From JAVBRA01 sp031548435 (GTDB lineage Bacteria; Bacteroidota; Bacteroidia; Bacteroidales; Rikenellaceae): a DNA stretch of 12,826 bases. Position numbers and translations under genes: made by a program. This document shows, one piece after another, positions 5,266-12,174 of the stretch (position 1 is its first letter; each line of letters starts with the position of its first letter). Below the pieces are notes generated by a model. That model was not told the origin of the DNA. It did not search any database and worked only from the letters and a program-made list of their open reading frames with translations. The stretch spans positions 1 through 12,826 of the forward strand of contig JAVBRA010000025.1 in the NCBI GenBank assembly GCA_031548435.1, in the 5' to 3' direction.

Positions 5266-7712
5266 AAAAAATAGTGTTGCCGGCCCTGATGCTCATCTGC
5301 GGCCAATGGGCGTCGGCCATGCCGAATGATAACGGCAATCTCAAGCTGTGGTACAACCGGCCGGCGTCGTCGGCCTCGGAAGACCGTCCGATGTCCGACA
5401 AATACAACGAGCCCGACTGGCTGAAGGCGCTGCCCGTGGGCAACGGCTATATGGGGGCGATGATCTACGGCGATGTTTACACCGAACGCCTGCAGCTCAA
5501 CAACAAAACCCTGTGGTCGGGGGGCTGTTGCGACAGCGACAATCCCGACGCTTATCAGGCGCTGGAGCGAATCAGGCAGTTGCTGGCCGAAGGCAGGTAT
5601 AAGGAAGCCTACGGATTGACCCTGAGGAATTTCAAGTGCAAGGGAAAGGGAAGCGGGGGAGGCAGCGCCGCCATAACCGATGCCCCGTACGGCACCTACC
5701 AGACGCTGGGCGATTTGTGGATCCGGTTCGACTCCGTCGCCCCGTACACCGATTACCGCCGCGATCTCGACCTGTCGGAGGCCACGGCCCACGTGAGCTA
5801 CGGGCAAAAAGACAATGTCATCACCCGTGAATATTTCGCCAGCTATCCCGACAATGTGATCGTCGTGAAGATCAAGTCGTCGAAGAAAGGCGGGGTGAAC
5901 TTCTCGGTGAGCCTCGACCGCCCGGAGCGTTATCACACGACGACCGACGGCACCCTTGTGATGAGCGGAACGCTGGACGATTATCAGGGCGGCCGGGGAA
6001 TGAAATACGTGGCCCGCGTGGCTGTGCGTACCAAAGGCGGCGCGGTAACCTCGTCGGCCTCGGCCTCGATGGTGGACGGGAAGAGCGTGACGTCAGCCGG
6101 GATCAGGGTTTCCGGCGCCGACGAAGCCGAATTGTACATCACCTCGGCCACCGACTATCGGCAGGAGTATCAAAACTATCTCGATCCGGAGTTCAGGGAC
6201 CCGACCGCCGGCATCCTCTCCGCCGCGATGTCAAAATCGTACGATGAGCTGAAAGATAGGCACATCGCCGATTATAAGAACCTCTTCAATCGGGTGCAGC
6301 TCGCGTTGAATGATTCGGGCAAAGACCCGAACGCCACGCCCACCGACCAGCGACTGCAAGAATACAAGAGCGGGGCGCCGGACGCCTATTTGCAGACGCT
6401 CTATTTCCAATTCGGCCGTTACCTGCTCATCGCCTCGTCGCGTCCGGGGTCGCTGCCGGCCAATTTGCAGGGGGTGTGGAGCAACAAGCTGCAAACGCCC
6501 TGGAACGGCGACTATCACGCCAACATCAACGTGCAGATGAATTACTGGCCGGCCGAGGTGACGGGCCTTGCCGAGCTGCACCTGCCGTTTCTGGAGCTGA
6601 TCGCCTCGCTGGTGAAACCCGGCAGCCGAACGGCGGAAGTCCACTATCACGCCTCGGGCTGGGTGATGCACCCCATCACCAACGTGTGGGGATATACCTC
6701 GCCCGGCGAGGGAGGGCTGTGGGGCATCCACATCGGCGCGGCCGGATGGGTGTGCCAGCATATCTGGGAACATTACGCCTTTACCGGCGACCGGGAGTTT
6801 TTACGCCAATACTACCCCGTGATGGAGAGCGCCTCTCGTTTCTACCTCGACTGGCTGGTGCGCGATCCGCAAACTGGCAAATGGGTGTCGGGCCCCAGCG
6901 CCTCGCCCGAAAATGCCTTTGTCGCGCCCGACGGCAGCACGGTGGCCATCTGCATGGGGCCATCGCACGACCACCAGATCATCGGAGAATTGTTCGGCAA
7001 CACGCTTAAAGCCGCACAAGTGCTCGGCATCGATGACGAATGCACGAAGCGGATCGGCGAAAAACTCTCCGACCTCTCCCCGATGCAGATCGGCTCGGAC
7101 GGACGCATCATGGAGTGGGACAAGGAATACAAAGAGGCCGAGCCGGGCCATCGCCACCTCTCGCACCTGTATGCCCTTTACCCGGGCTACGCCATCACGC
7201 CGCACACGCCCGAACTGCTCGATGCCGCCGGGCGCTCGCTCGACATGCGCCTTGCCAACGGCGGCGGCCACACGGGCTGGAGCATGGCCTGGATCGCCAA
7301 CCTGCGTGCGCGCCTGGGCCAGGGCGACCAAGCGCTGGAGGCCATCGACGCGTTGCTGAAAAAGTGCACGGCCCCTAATTTGTTCGACCTGCATCCGCCA
7401 TTCCAGATCGACGGCAATTTCGGGGCTACCGCCGCCTTTGCCGAGATGCTGGTGCAAAGCCACGACGACGGCATTGTCGATATCCTCCCCGCCCTGCCCT
7501 CCGGATGGAGCTCGGGCCAGGTGCGCGGCCTGAAAACCCGCGGCGGCCATACGATCGACATCGAGTGGGATCATAACGGGTTGGCAAAACTGCAAATAAC
7601 GGCCGGTTACGCCCCGCATATCACCGTGCGGTATCATGGCGACATCATCATCGACAAACCCTGCGCTCCGGGTTCGGTGATCGAAGTAGCCACGCACGCT
7701 CCGGCCGGATAA
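5262..7712 (+). CDS. Secreted GH95 alpha-L-fucosidase (or alpha-L-galactosidase)
   Basis: An 816-residue glycoside hydrolase family 95 enzyme that releases terminal alpha-linked L-fucose (commonly alpha-1,2) or, in some members, L-galactose. A signal peptide is seen at residues 1-19 with cleavage after ASA, predicting periplasmic export. The single Cys13 is not in a proper lipobox. The N-terminal beta-sandwich runs from about 27 to 280, the alpha/alpha-barrel from about 300 to 700, and a C-terminal beta domain follows. Catalytic residues are recognisable: Asn421 and Asn423 in HANINVQMNYW, Glu550 in SPEN, and Asp717 in QIDGNFG. His419 is kept. In the family this position recognises the fucose methyl group and, as I recall, is Thr in alpha-L-galactosidases, so fucosidase is favoured. 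The start at 5262 is set by the signal peptide and the 4-bp overlap with the methyltransferase gene. No SusC/SusD genes are adjacent. Confidence 0.93.
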   Translation: MKKIVLPALMLICGQWASAMPNDNGNLKLWYNRPASSASEDRPMSDKYNEPDWLKALPVGNGYMGAMIYGDVYTERLQLNNKTLWSGGCCDSDNPDAYQALERIRQLLAEGRYKEAYGLTLRNFKCKGKGSGGGSAAITDAPYGTYQTLGDLWIRFDSVAPYTDYRRDLDLSEATAHVSYGQKDNVITREYFASYPDNVIVVKIKSSKKGGVNFSVSLDRPERYHTTTDGTLVMSGTLDDYQGGRGMKYVARVAVRTKGGAVTSSASASMVDGKSVTSAGIRVSGADEAELYITSATDYRQEYQNYLDPEFRDPTAGILSAAMSKSYDELKDRHIADYKNLFNRVQLALNDSGKDPNATPTDQRLQEYKSGAPDAYLQTLYFQFGRYLLIASSRPGSLPANLQGVWSNKLQTPWNGDYHANINVQMNYWPAEVTGLAELHLPFLELIASLVKPGSRTAEVHYHASGWVMHPITNVWGYTSPGEGGLWGIHIGAAGWVCQHIWEHYAFTGDREFLRQYYPVMESASRFYLDWLVRDPQTGKWVSGPSASPENAFVAPDGSTVAICMGPSHDHQIIGELFGNTLKAAQVLGIDDECTKRIGEKLSDLSPMQIGSDGRIMEWDKEYKEAEPGHRHLSHLYALYPGYAITPHTPELLDAAGRSLDMRLANGGGHTGWSMAWIANLRARLGQGDQALEAIDALLKKCTAPNLFDLHPPFQIDGNFGATAAFAEMLVQSHDDGIVDILPALPSGWSSGQVRGLKTRGGHTIDIEWDHNGLAKLQITAGYAPHITVRYHGDIIIDKPCAPGSVIEVATHAPAG

Positions 7713-7726
7713 AACGACACTCCGCC

Positions 7727-7743
7727 ACTGCCCCCGAGGCAGT
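7727..7743 (+). other. Small hairpin after GH95
   Basis: ACTGCC (7727-7732) pairs with GGCAGT (7738-7743) around a 5-nt loop. It precedes the larger terminator stem and may assist it. Confidence 0.4.
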
Positions 7744-7755
7744 TGCCGAATGGAA

Positions 7756-7789
7756 AAACGGGCGGCCCTCTCATTGGGGCCGCCCGTTT
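7756..7789 (+). terminator. Terminator of the ROK/methyltransferase/GH95 unit
   Basis: AAACGGGCGGCCC (7756-7768) pairs perfectly with GGGCCGCCCGTTT (7777-7789) around an 8-nt loop, a 13-bp GC-rich stem ending in three T. It lies 44 bp after the GH95 stop. The T tail is short, but the stem is very stable and symmetrical, so it may work in both directions. Confidence 0.75.
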
Positions 7790-7829
7790 CAATGGAGTGG
7801 CTCAGCCTTGGCGGAGAGCCCCATTATCG

Positions 7830-7860
7830 CGGATCGTCAGAGGTTACGGGGAACGATCCG
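7830..7860. other. 8-bp inverted repeat
   Basis: CGGATCGT (7830-7837) and ACGATCCG (7853-7860) are perfect reverse complements with a 15-nt loop. It lies just downstream of the small minus-strand hydrophobic frame. No T-run follows on the minus strand. Function is unknown. Confidence 0.35.
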
Positions 7861-7867
7861 GTCGCTA

Positions 7868-8032
7868 TCAGCTGTATTTGCCGTTGTAAATCCCTGACCT
7901 GGTATTGGGGGCCATGTCGGCAAGCAGAAGTGCGGCGAGCAGGAAAAATAGCACGGAGAAGGCGAAACTGCGTTTTGTCGGATCTTCGTTGCCCCCCTGA
8001 AGAGAGACAAAAATAAAAAAGAGCCTGAAGAA
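7868..8032 (-). pseudogene. Small hydrophobic reading frame without a usual start
   Basis: A minus-strand frame is open from just after an in-frame stop (8033-8035) to a stop at 7868-7870. Its end looks coding: NEDPTKR, then a hydrophobic helix SFAFSVLFFLLAALLLAD, then a short polar tail ending NGKYS. This is a lysine/arginine-flanked single membrane segment or an uncleaved signal anchor, and codon third positions are GC-rich like neighbouring genes. No in-frame ATG precedes the helix. The only usual alternative in frame is GTG at 7954, inside the helix. A TTG just upstream lies in another frame and would join it only if the run of six C (7992-7997) were seven. It may be a frameshifted small gene, a sequence error, or chance. 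Confidence 0.3.
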
Positions 8033-8045
8033 TCAGACTCTTTTT
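8016..8045 (-). terminator. Terminator of the initiator tRNA
   Basis: AAAAAGAGCCTGA (8016-8028) pairs with TCAGACTCTTTTT (8033-8045): 13 positions including one G-U on the minus strand, with a 4-nt loop. On the minus strand it directly follows the tRNA and ends in a run of six T, a classical intrinsic terminator. The plus-strand reading also ends in T5, so it may be bidirectional. Confidence 0.9.
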
Positions 8046-8047
8046 AG

Positions 8048-8120
8048 TAGCGGGAGGAGGACTCGAACCTCCGACCTTTGGGTTATGAGCCCAACGAGCT
8101 GCCAACTGCTCCACCCCGCG
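8048..8120 (-). tRNA. Initiator tRNA-fMet (anticodon CAT)
   Basis: A full 73-nt cloverleaf folds on the minus strand: acceptor CGCGGGG, D-stem GAGC/GCTC, anticodon arm TTGGG-CTCATAA-CCCAA, T-arm GGAGG-TTCGAGT-CCTCC. Initiator features are present. Position 1 (C) does not pair with position 72 (U), three consecutive G-C pairs close the anticodon loop, and position 11-24 is A-U. CCA is not encoded (CTA follows the discriminator A), so it must be added after transcription. It has its own promoter and a strong terminator. Confidence 0.95.
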
Positions 8121-8162
8121 ATGTATGTTTTCCTTAACTTGGATTCACTGTCAAAGACGTTG

Positions 8163-8194
8163 CAAAGATAACACGTTTTGCCCGATTTTCCAAA
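8163..8194 (-). promoter_or_regulatory. Bacteroides-type promoter of the initiator tRNA
   Basis: On the minus strand TTTG (8194-8191), a 20-bp spacer and TATCTTTG (8170-8163) match the Bacteroidota consensus exactly. Transcription would start near 8156, leaving a leader of about 36 nt before the mature tRNA 5' end at 8120. Confidence 0.7.
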
Positions 8195-8228
8195 TTTTTT
8201 CGAGGGAGGCGAGTGGTTATATTTTCAT

Positions 8229-8247
8229 ATCACTGAAAGTCAGTGAT
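8229..8247 (-). terminator. Hairpin directly after the ssb stop codon
   Basis: ATCACTGA (8229-8236) and TCAGTGAT (8240-8247) form a perfect 8-bp stem with a 3-nt loop, touching the ssb stop codon. The minus-strand tail is A/T-rich but not a clean T-run, so it may be a weak terminator or an RNA end-stabilising hairpin. Confidence 0.45.
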
Positions 8248-8739
8248 TTAAAATGGCAGGTCACTCCCGTCGTCAATGGGTTCCAGGTCGGGTTGCGGTG
8301 CTGTTGCCGGGACGGATGCCGTCGCCGGAGGGGCATACGACGCCGTTTGTGCCGGACGCTGGTACGAGGGGGCGGGTGCGCCTGCTTCGTCGTACTGCGA
8401 ATCGGGGCGGCGGCTGCCCAGCAACTTCATGTCGTCGGCCAGGATGTCGATCGTGCGGCGTTTGGTGTTGGTGGCGGCGTCTTCCCACTCGCGCGAGCGG
8501 ATCTTCCCCTCGATATACACCTGGCTGCCTTTTTTCACATACCGTTCGGCCACGTCGGCCAGCCCGCGCCACAGGGTGACCGAGTGCCACTCGGTGTGGT
8601 CGCGGCGCTCCTGGGTGGCTGCGTTGTAGATGCGTTCGGTGGTGGCGATGCGTATGTTGGCCACCTTCACTCCGCCTTCAAGTACCCGCACTTCGGGGTC
8701 GGCGCCCACGTTCCCGATCAGTATAACCTTGTTTATCAT
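8248..8739 (-). CDS. ssb: Single-stranded DNA-binding protein
   Basis: A 163-residue SSB that coats single-stranded DNA in replication, recombination and repair. The OB-fold covers residues 1 to about 108, beginning MINKVILIGNVGADPEVR, with the aromatic WHSVTLWRGLADV segment (51-63) and VYIEGKIRSREWED (75-88). A Pro/Ala-rich flexible linker (about 111-150) leads to the acidic tail DDGSDLPF, equivalent to the DDDIPF protein-interaction tip of E. coli SSB. The open frame extends upstream to 8901, but the extra residues are not SSB-like and cross the promoter. The start was set at 8739 by homology. It is monocistronic, with its own promoter and a hairpin after the stop. Confidence 0.96.
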   Translation of the reverse strand: MINKVILIGNVGADPEVRVLEGGVKVANIRIATTERIYNAATQERRDHTEWHSVTLWRGLADVAERYVKKGSQVYIEGKIRSREWEDAATNTKRRTIDILADDMKLLGSRRPDSQYDEAGAPAPSYQRPAQTASYAPPATASVPATAPQPDLEPIDDGSDLPF

Positions 8740-8766
8740 TCTGTTTTCGGTTTTTGCATGATGTAT

Positions 8767-8797
8767 CAAAGGTACGATATTTTTCGCAACCACGAAA
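8767..8797 (-). promoter_or_regulatory. Bacteroides-type promoter of ssb
   Basis: On the minus strand TTTC (8797-8794), a 19-bp spacer and TACCTTTG (8774-8767) fit the consensus with one mismatch in the -33 box. The predicted start near 8760 leaves about 20 nt before the ssb ATG at 8739, which supports the chosen start. Confidence 0.6.
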
Positions 8798-8889
8798 TAT
8801 ATCGCTGCAATTTCTGCCGCGACTCTCCCGAATAATAAAACGCCTTTGCGGGCCGTCCTGATTTCGCAGGAGAGCTCTTGTGGCGCGGG

Positions 8890-8980
8890 AAACAGATGCA
8901 ATCCGACGTAAAGAGAGTAAAAAACGGTTTGATATCTGTTTGAAAATCGCTATTTTTGCTGAGCCTCCTGCAACAGGAGG
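8890..8980 (+). promoter_or_regulatory. Inverted repeats around the propeller-GH105 promoter
   Basis: AAACAGAT (8890-8897) and ATCTGTTT (8934-8941) are perfect 8-bp inverted repeats whose right arm starts just after the -33 box. CCTCCTG-CAA-CAGGAGG (8964-8980) is a perfect 7-bp dyad at the expected transcription start. Both could be operator sites for induction control; the second could instead be a 5' hairpin in the mRNA. Nothing else coding is seen in the spacer 8740-9055. Confidence 0.4.
8928..8958 (+). promoter_or_regulatory. Bacteroides-type promoter of the propeller-GH105 gene
   Basis: TTTG (8928-8931), a 19-bp spacer and TATTTTTG (8951-8958) match the Bacteroidota consensus fully. The predicted start near 8965 gives a leader of about 90 nt before ATG 9056. 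Confidence 0.7.
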
Positions 8981-9055
8981 GTGTTTGGCCTTTTCTCGGG
9001 AGTGGATCCGGATGACTCGGCCCCCTTACAGTCCATGAATACATCTTTAAATAGA

Positions 9056-11422
9056 ATGAAAAAGAATATTATGACAACCTGCGCCGGGGCCGTTATGCTC
9101 CTGGCCTCCATCGCCGGACAGGCACAGGTGCAGCCTGCAAACGGGCGGTATGCCGAAGACTACCAATACATCACGCGCAACGGATCGTGGTGTTGGTTCT
9201 CCGACCCCAGGGCCATTTACATCGGCGACCGCATCTTCGGCGGGTTCGTGGATAACGAGGGGAGCATCTGGTCGTTTTCTTACGATCCGTCAGATTATGG
9301 TTACAAGCAGGTGAAGGTGTACGACAAGCTCGATCCCGACGATCACGCCAATCCTTCCGTGATGCGGTTGCCGGACGACCGCATCGTCATCTGGTTCTCC
9401 GGGCATGGGGGCTCGAAAAACACCCCGATATATTACGCCGTGACCAAAATGCCCGCCGACATCTCCGAATGGGAAGAATTGCAGCAGATCACGCCCGACA
9501 TCCCGGGCCAGATGGGCTACTGTTACACCAATACGGCCATGCTGTCCGAAGAGGGGAACAAGATCTACCTGTTTTTCCGCGGCCCCGATTTCAAACCGGA
9601 TTTTGTCACCACGACCGATTTGCAACAGTGGAGCGAACCCCACGGGCTGGTCAGGGACGATACGACGGCGGCTTTTGTCAGGCCCTACCTGAAGATGACT
9701 CACAACGGCAGGGACAAGATATTCTTCGCCTTTACCGACGACCATCCGCGCAACAGGGCCGATAATTCGATCTATTTCGTGATGTACAAGGGAGGAAAAT
9801 ATTATGCCGCCGACGGCCGCGTCATTTCGGACGATATCACAAAGCCCGTGCCCACCCGCGATGCGGACAGGGTCTACGATGCCCGGAAAACATTCGACAA
9901 GGCGTGGATATGGGATATCGCTTTCGACCAAAACGAAAATCCGGTGATCGTGTACGCCCGTTTCAGCAAAGTGGCCGGCGAGCACTCCTATTGGTACGCA
10001 ACGTGGGACGGCGAAAAATGGAACAACCGCCTGATCGCCAAAGCAGGCCTGTGGTTCAACCGACGCGATTACACCAAAAGTTTTTTCGAATACGAATGCA
10101 ACTATTCGGGGGGTGTCTACCTCGACCATGAGAATCCGTCGGTGCTTTACACCTCCCGGCCTTTCGGCGATATCTTCGAACTGGAGCGTTGGCAGACCTC
10201 CGATGCCGGAAAAACATGGCAGACGGAGCCCGTTACCCGCGATTCGGAGCTGGACAACGTCCGTCCGTTCGTGATCCGGGGGCACAAGCCGGGCCAGCCC
10301 GACCTGTTGTGGATGTATGTCTACAACTATGAGCACGGGTCGGAATTCCATACCGGTATCCGGATCAACCAGGCGGCTAAAGCCGATCCGGCCGCGATGC
10401 GGAAGCAGGACATTCTGGCCGTGGGGCGCAAGGCGGCCGACTGGCAGATCGCCCATTACACCGACGACACTCCCAAGGACTGGATCGCCGCCACATGGCA
10501 CAAGGGGCTGTTCGATTTTGCACAGGCGGCCGGCAGCGAGGATTACTTCCAATGGCTGATGACGCATTACAACCGGATGCACTGGCAGGTGGGCGACCGC
10601 ATGTACCATGCCGATGATTTCTGTGTGGCGCAGACCTGTCTCGACATGTACAAAAAGTACGGGGAAGAGAAGATGCTCGCACCCACCCTGGCCCGGGCCG
10701 ATTGGGTGATCGCCCATCCGCTCGACGGCCGGGTTGCGATGGATTACACCAAAAGCAGGGCTACCGACCGCTGGACATGGTGCGACGCCCTGTTCATGGC
10801 CCCTCCGGTTTACACCAATCTATACGCTATTACGGGCGACAGAAAATATATGAAATTCGCAGACCGGGAGTTCCGGGCGTGCTATGATTCGCTGTACGAT
10901 AAGAGCGAACGACTGTTCTATCGCGACATCCGCTTCAAGACCAAAAGGGAAGAGAACGGTGCGAAGGTGTTTTGGGGCCGCGGCAACGGCTGGGTGGCCG
11001 CCTCGCTTGTGGAGATACTGAAAACGTTGCCCGAAACGGATAAGCGGTACCGTCCGTTCTATGAGAACCTGCTGAAAGAGATGTGCGGGCGGCTCGCCGG
11101 GCTTCAGGGGCCGGACGGGTTCTGGCACGCCAGCCTGCTCGATCCGCAGAGTTATCCCGCTCCCGAAGCGAGCGCCACGGGGCTCATCGTATATGCGCTG
11201 GCTTACGGCATCAACTCGGGACTTTTGCCGCAGGACGACTATTTTCCTGTGGTAAAGCGCGGATGGGAGGCATTGGTGTCGGCCATAGACACGGAAGGAA
11301 AGCTCGGCTGGGTGCAGCCGGTTGGCCACGATCCCAAAGAGGTGACGAAAAAAATGACGGCGTTGTATGGCGTGGGGGCGTTCCTTATGGCCGCGAGTGA
11401 GATCCATCAAATGGCGGAGTGA
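9056..11422 (+). CDS. Secreted BNR_4 beta-propeller / GH105 fusion (putative lyase plus unsaturated uronyl hydrolase)
   Basis: A 788-residue secreted protein with a signal peptide at 1-24 (cleavage after GQAQ). Residues about 38-440 form a BNR_4 propeller starting SWCWFSDPRA, with an Asp-box SDAGKTW at 382-388. His97 (DDHANP) and His117 (SGHG), 20 apart, resemble the paired histidines of ulvan lyases PL24/PL25. Tyr157 and Arg175 may complete a similar site, but this is inference. Residues about 450-788 form a GH105 (alpha/alpha)6 barrel that removes delta-4,5-unsaturated uronic acids. Candidate catalytic aspartates are Asp521 (HADDFCVAQ) and Asp577 (WCDALFMAPP), and WGRGNGW at 640-646 and EASATG at 704-709 are also family-like. 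The open frame extends to 8981, but ATG 9056 gives the proper signal peptide and leaves room for the promoter. The substrate is probably a plant, algal or host acidic polysaccharide. The GH105 call is firm; lyase activity is not. Confidence 0.88.
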   Translation: MKKNIMTTCAGAVMLLASIAGQAQVQPANGRYAEDYQYITRNGSWCWFSDPRAIYIGDRIFGGFVDNEGSIWSFSYDPSDYGYKQVKVYDKLDPDDHANPSVMRLPDDRIVIWFSGHGGSKNTPIYYAVTKMPADISEWEELQQITPDIPGQMGYCYTNTAMLSEEGNKIYLFFRGPDFKPDFVTTTDLQQWSEPHGLVRDDTTAAFVRPYLKMTHNGRDKIFFAFTDDHPRNRADNSIYFVMYKGGKYYAADGRVISDDITKPVPTRDADRVYDARKTFDKAWIWDIAFDQNENPVIVYARFSKVAGEHSYWYATWDGEKWNNRLIAKAGLWFNRRDYTKSFFEYECNYSGGVYLDHENPSVLYTSRPFGDIFELERWQTSDAGKTWQTEPVTRDSELDNVRPFVIRGHKPGQPDLLWMYVYNYEHGSEFHTGIRINQAAKADPAAMRKQDILAVGRKAADWQIAHYTDDTPKDWIAATWHKGLFDFAQAAGSEDYFQWLMTHYNRMHWQVGDRMYHADDFCVAQTCLDMYKKYGEEKMLAPTLARADWVIAHPLDGRVAMDYTKSRATDRWTWCDALFMAPPVYTNLYAITGDRKYMKFADREFRACYDSLYDKSERLFYRDIRFKTKREENGAKVFWGRGNGWVAASLVEILKTLPETDKRYRPFYENLLKEMCGRLAGLQGPDGFWHASLLDPQSYPAPEASATGLIVYALAYGINSGLLPQDDYFPVVKRGWEALVSAIDTEGKLGWVQPVGHDPKEVTKKMTALYGVGAFLMAASEIHQMAE

Positions 11423-11452
11423 TTTCCCGCGAAGCCGGCTCCATTAAAAACG

Positions 11453-11483
11453 GGAGGGTTGTCCGTAAGGATAGCCCTCCTTT
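11453..11483 (+). terminator. Terminator of the propeller-GH105 gene
   Basis: GGAGGGTTGTCC (11453-11464) pairs with GGATAGCCCTCC (11469-11480), 12 bp with two G-U pairs, closed by a GTAA (GNRA) tetraloop and followed by TTTCATTT. It lies 30 bp after the stop. Confidence 0.85.
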
Positions 11484-11592
11484 CATTTACCCTCAACCGG
11501 GAAGCATGACGTCGGCTTAATGCGAATTTGGAGTTCCTAACTTAGTCCGCTCCTTCGTCCTGTTGCTACTGAAATTTTGTCATAAATAATCG

Positions 11593-11813
11593 TCATAACT
11601 TCATTTTGTCGCTATACTCTCCCTGGCGGCTATTTGATTTATTATTGCGCATATCTTTTGAGATTTCCGTCAGCCTTTTGGAGAGGATTTCTTTCCACTC
11701 GCCGGGAACACCATTGTTGCTTATTTCCTTACCCTTTAATTCTGCAATCAATCTTAACTCTGGGCAGTATTACGGTTAGTCCAGCAGCTTGCTATGAAAC
11801 CAAGAACAATCAC
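11593..11813 (-). pseudogene. Frameshifted remnant of a small lipoprotein-like gene
   Basis: Two minus-strand frames join into one plausible protein. From GTG 11813 the first frame reads VIVLGFIASC, with an IASC lipobox, then ends at 11754-11756. In the next frame, open from 11769, an Lys/Glu-rich helical sequence (including GEWKEILSKRLTEISKDM) runs to a stop at 11593-11595. A one-base shift near 11754-11769 would link them into a lipoprotein of about 70 residues. The family is not recognised. It lies in the AT-richer region near the integrase and opposite another weak plus-strand frame, so only one of the two can be real. Confidence 0.3.
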
Positions 11814-11906
11814 GGTACCCCCGTAAGCGAAGTAACGGATGGCATTTTAAAGGAGATAAAGCCTATTATAGGCGACTTGGCTAAAAAAGGCATTGATAAG
11901 CTGTGA
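11634..11906 (+). pseudogene. Weak plus-strand frame, possible gene remnant
   Basis: A 90-codon frame whose first half is unlike a real protein (Cys/His/Arg-rich and antisense to the minus remnant). Its last 37 residues look more plausible: YETKNNHGTPVSEV followed by a Lys/Ile/Asp-rich helix ending KKGIDKL. It may be the end of a decayed gene whose start is lost, or a chance frame. No family is recognised. Confidence 0.22.
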
Positions 11907-11963
11907 TTTGGGGGGGCATTTACCGGCTTTCACGCCCCTATTTACGCCCCTGCCCCAATAAGA

Positions 11964-12003
11964 AACCCTCTAATCTGCTGGCGGTCAGCTAAATTAAAGG
12001 GTT
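11964..12003. other. Imperfect hairpin upstream of the integrase
   Basis: AACCCT (11964-11969) pairs with AGGGTT (11998-12003), TAAT (11971-11974) with ATTA (11993-11996), and GCTG (11977-11980) with CAGC (11986-11989), giving a 40-nt interrupted stem. It has no T-run. It may be part of an attachment or recombination site, or an RNA hairpin. Confidence 0.4.
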
Positions 12004-12140
12004 GCTTTGAGGTCTGAAGCGGACGCCATAAATATTAATTAAATTTAATTTATTTTAATCTTAATTAATTTATATATCAGTTATTTACGCGTACTGTATG
12101 GTGGTTTTACAATGAGTGAAAAATAATTAATTCAGGTTTG

Positions 12141-12162
12141 GCCGTACAAATGCCGTACAAAT
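12141..12162 (+). repeat. Tandem 11-bp direct repeat before the integrase
   Basis: GCCGTACAAAT occurs twice in perfect tandem (12141-12151 and 12152-12162), ending 4 bp before the -7 box of the integrase promoter. The position suits integrase arm-type sites, a repressor operator, or an att core. Confidence 0.75.
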
Positions 12163-12166
12163 TTTA

Positions 12167-12174
12167 TATCTTTG
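12167..12174 (+). promoter_or_regulatory. -7 box of the integrase gene
   Basis: TATCTTTG matches the Bacteroidota -7 consensus and lies 21 bp before the ATG. TTTG at 12137-12140 is 26 bp upstream, too far for a normal -33 spacing, and the tandem repeat fills that spacer. The promoter may therefore be weak or regulated. Confidence 0.5.

Noticed and set aside
7750..8016. 88-codon plus frame after GH95
   Set aside because: It begins inside the terminator hairpin and has no domain or coding character.
7824..8114. 96-codon minus frame through the tRNA
   Set aside because: It is read across the tRNA and its terminator; the sequence is that of the tRNA itself.
8740..8901. N-terminal extension of SSB
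   Set aside because: SSB homology begins exactly at MINKVILIGN, and a promoter lies inside the extension.
8981..9055. N-terminal extension of the propeller-GH105 gene
   Set aside because: It would put 25 polar residues before a clear signal peptide and overlaps the leader.
9290..10717. 475-codon minus-strand open frame
   Set aside because: It is antisense to the propeller domain of the GH105 fusion and shows no recognisable domain.
11900..12080. CRISPR-like short repeats
   Set aside because: There are only two copies of each 8-bp word with irregular spacing; no repeat-spacer pattern.
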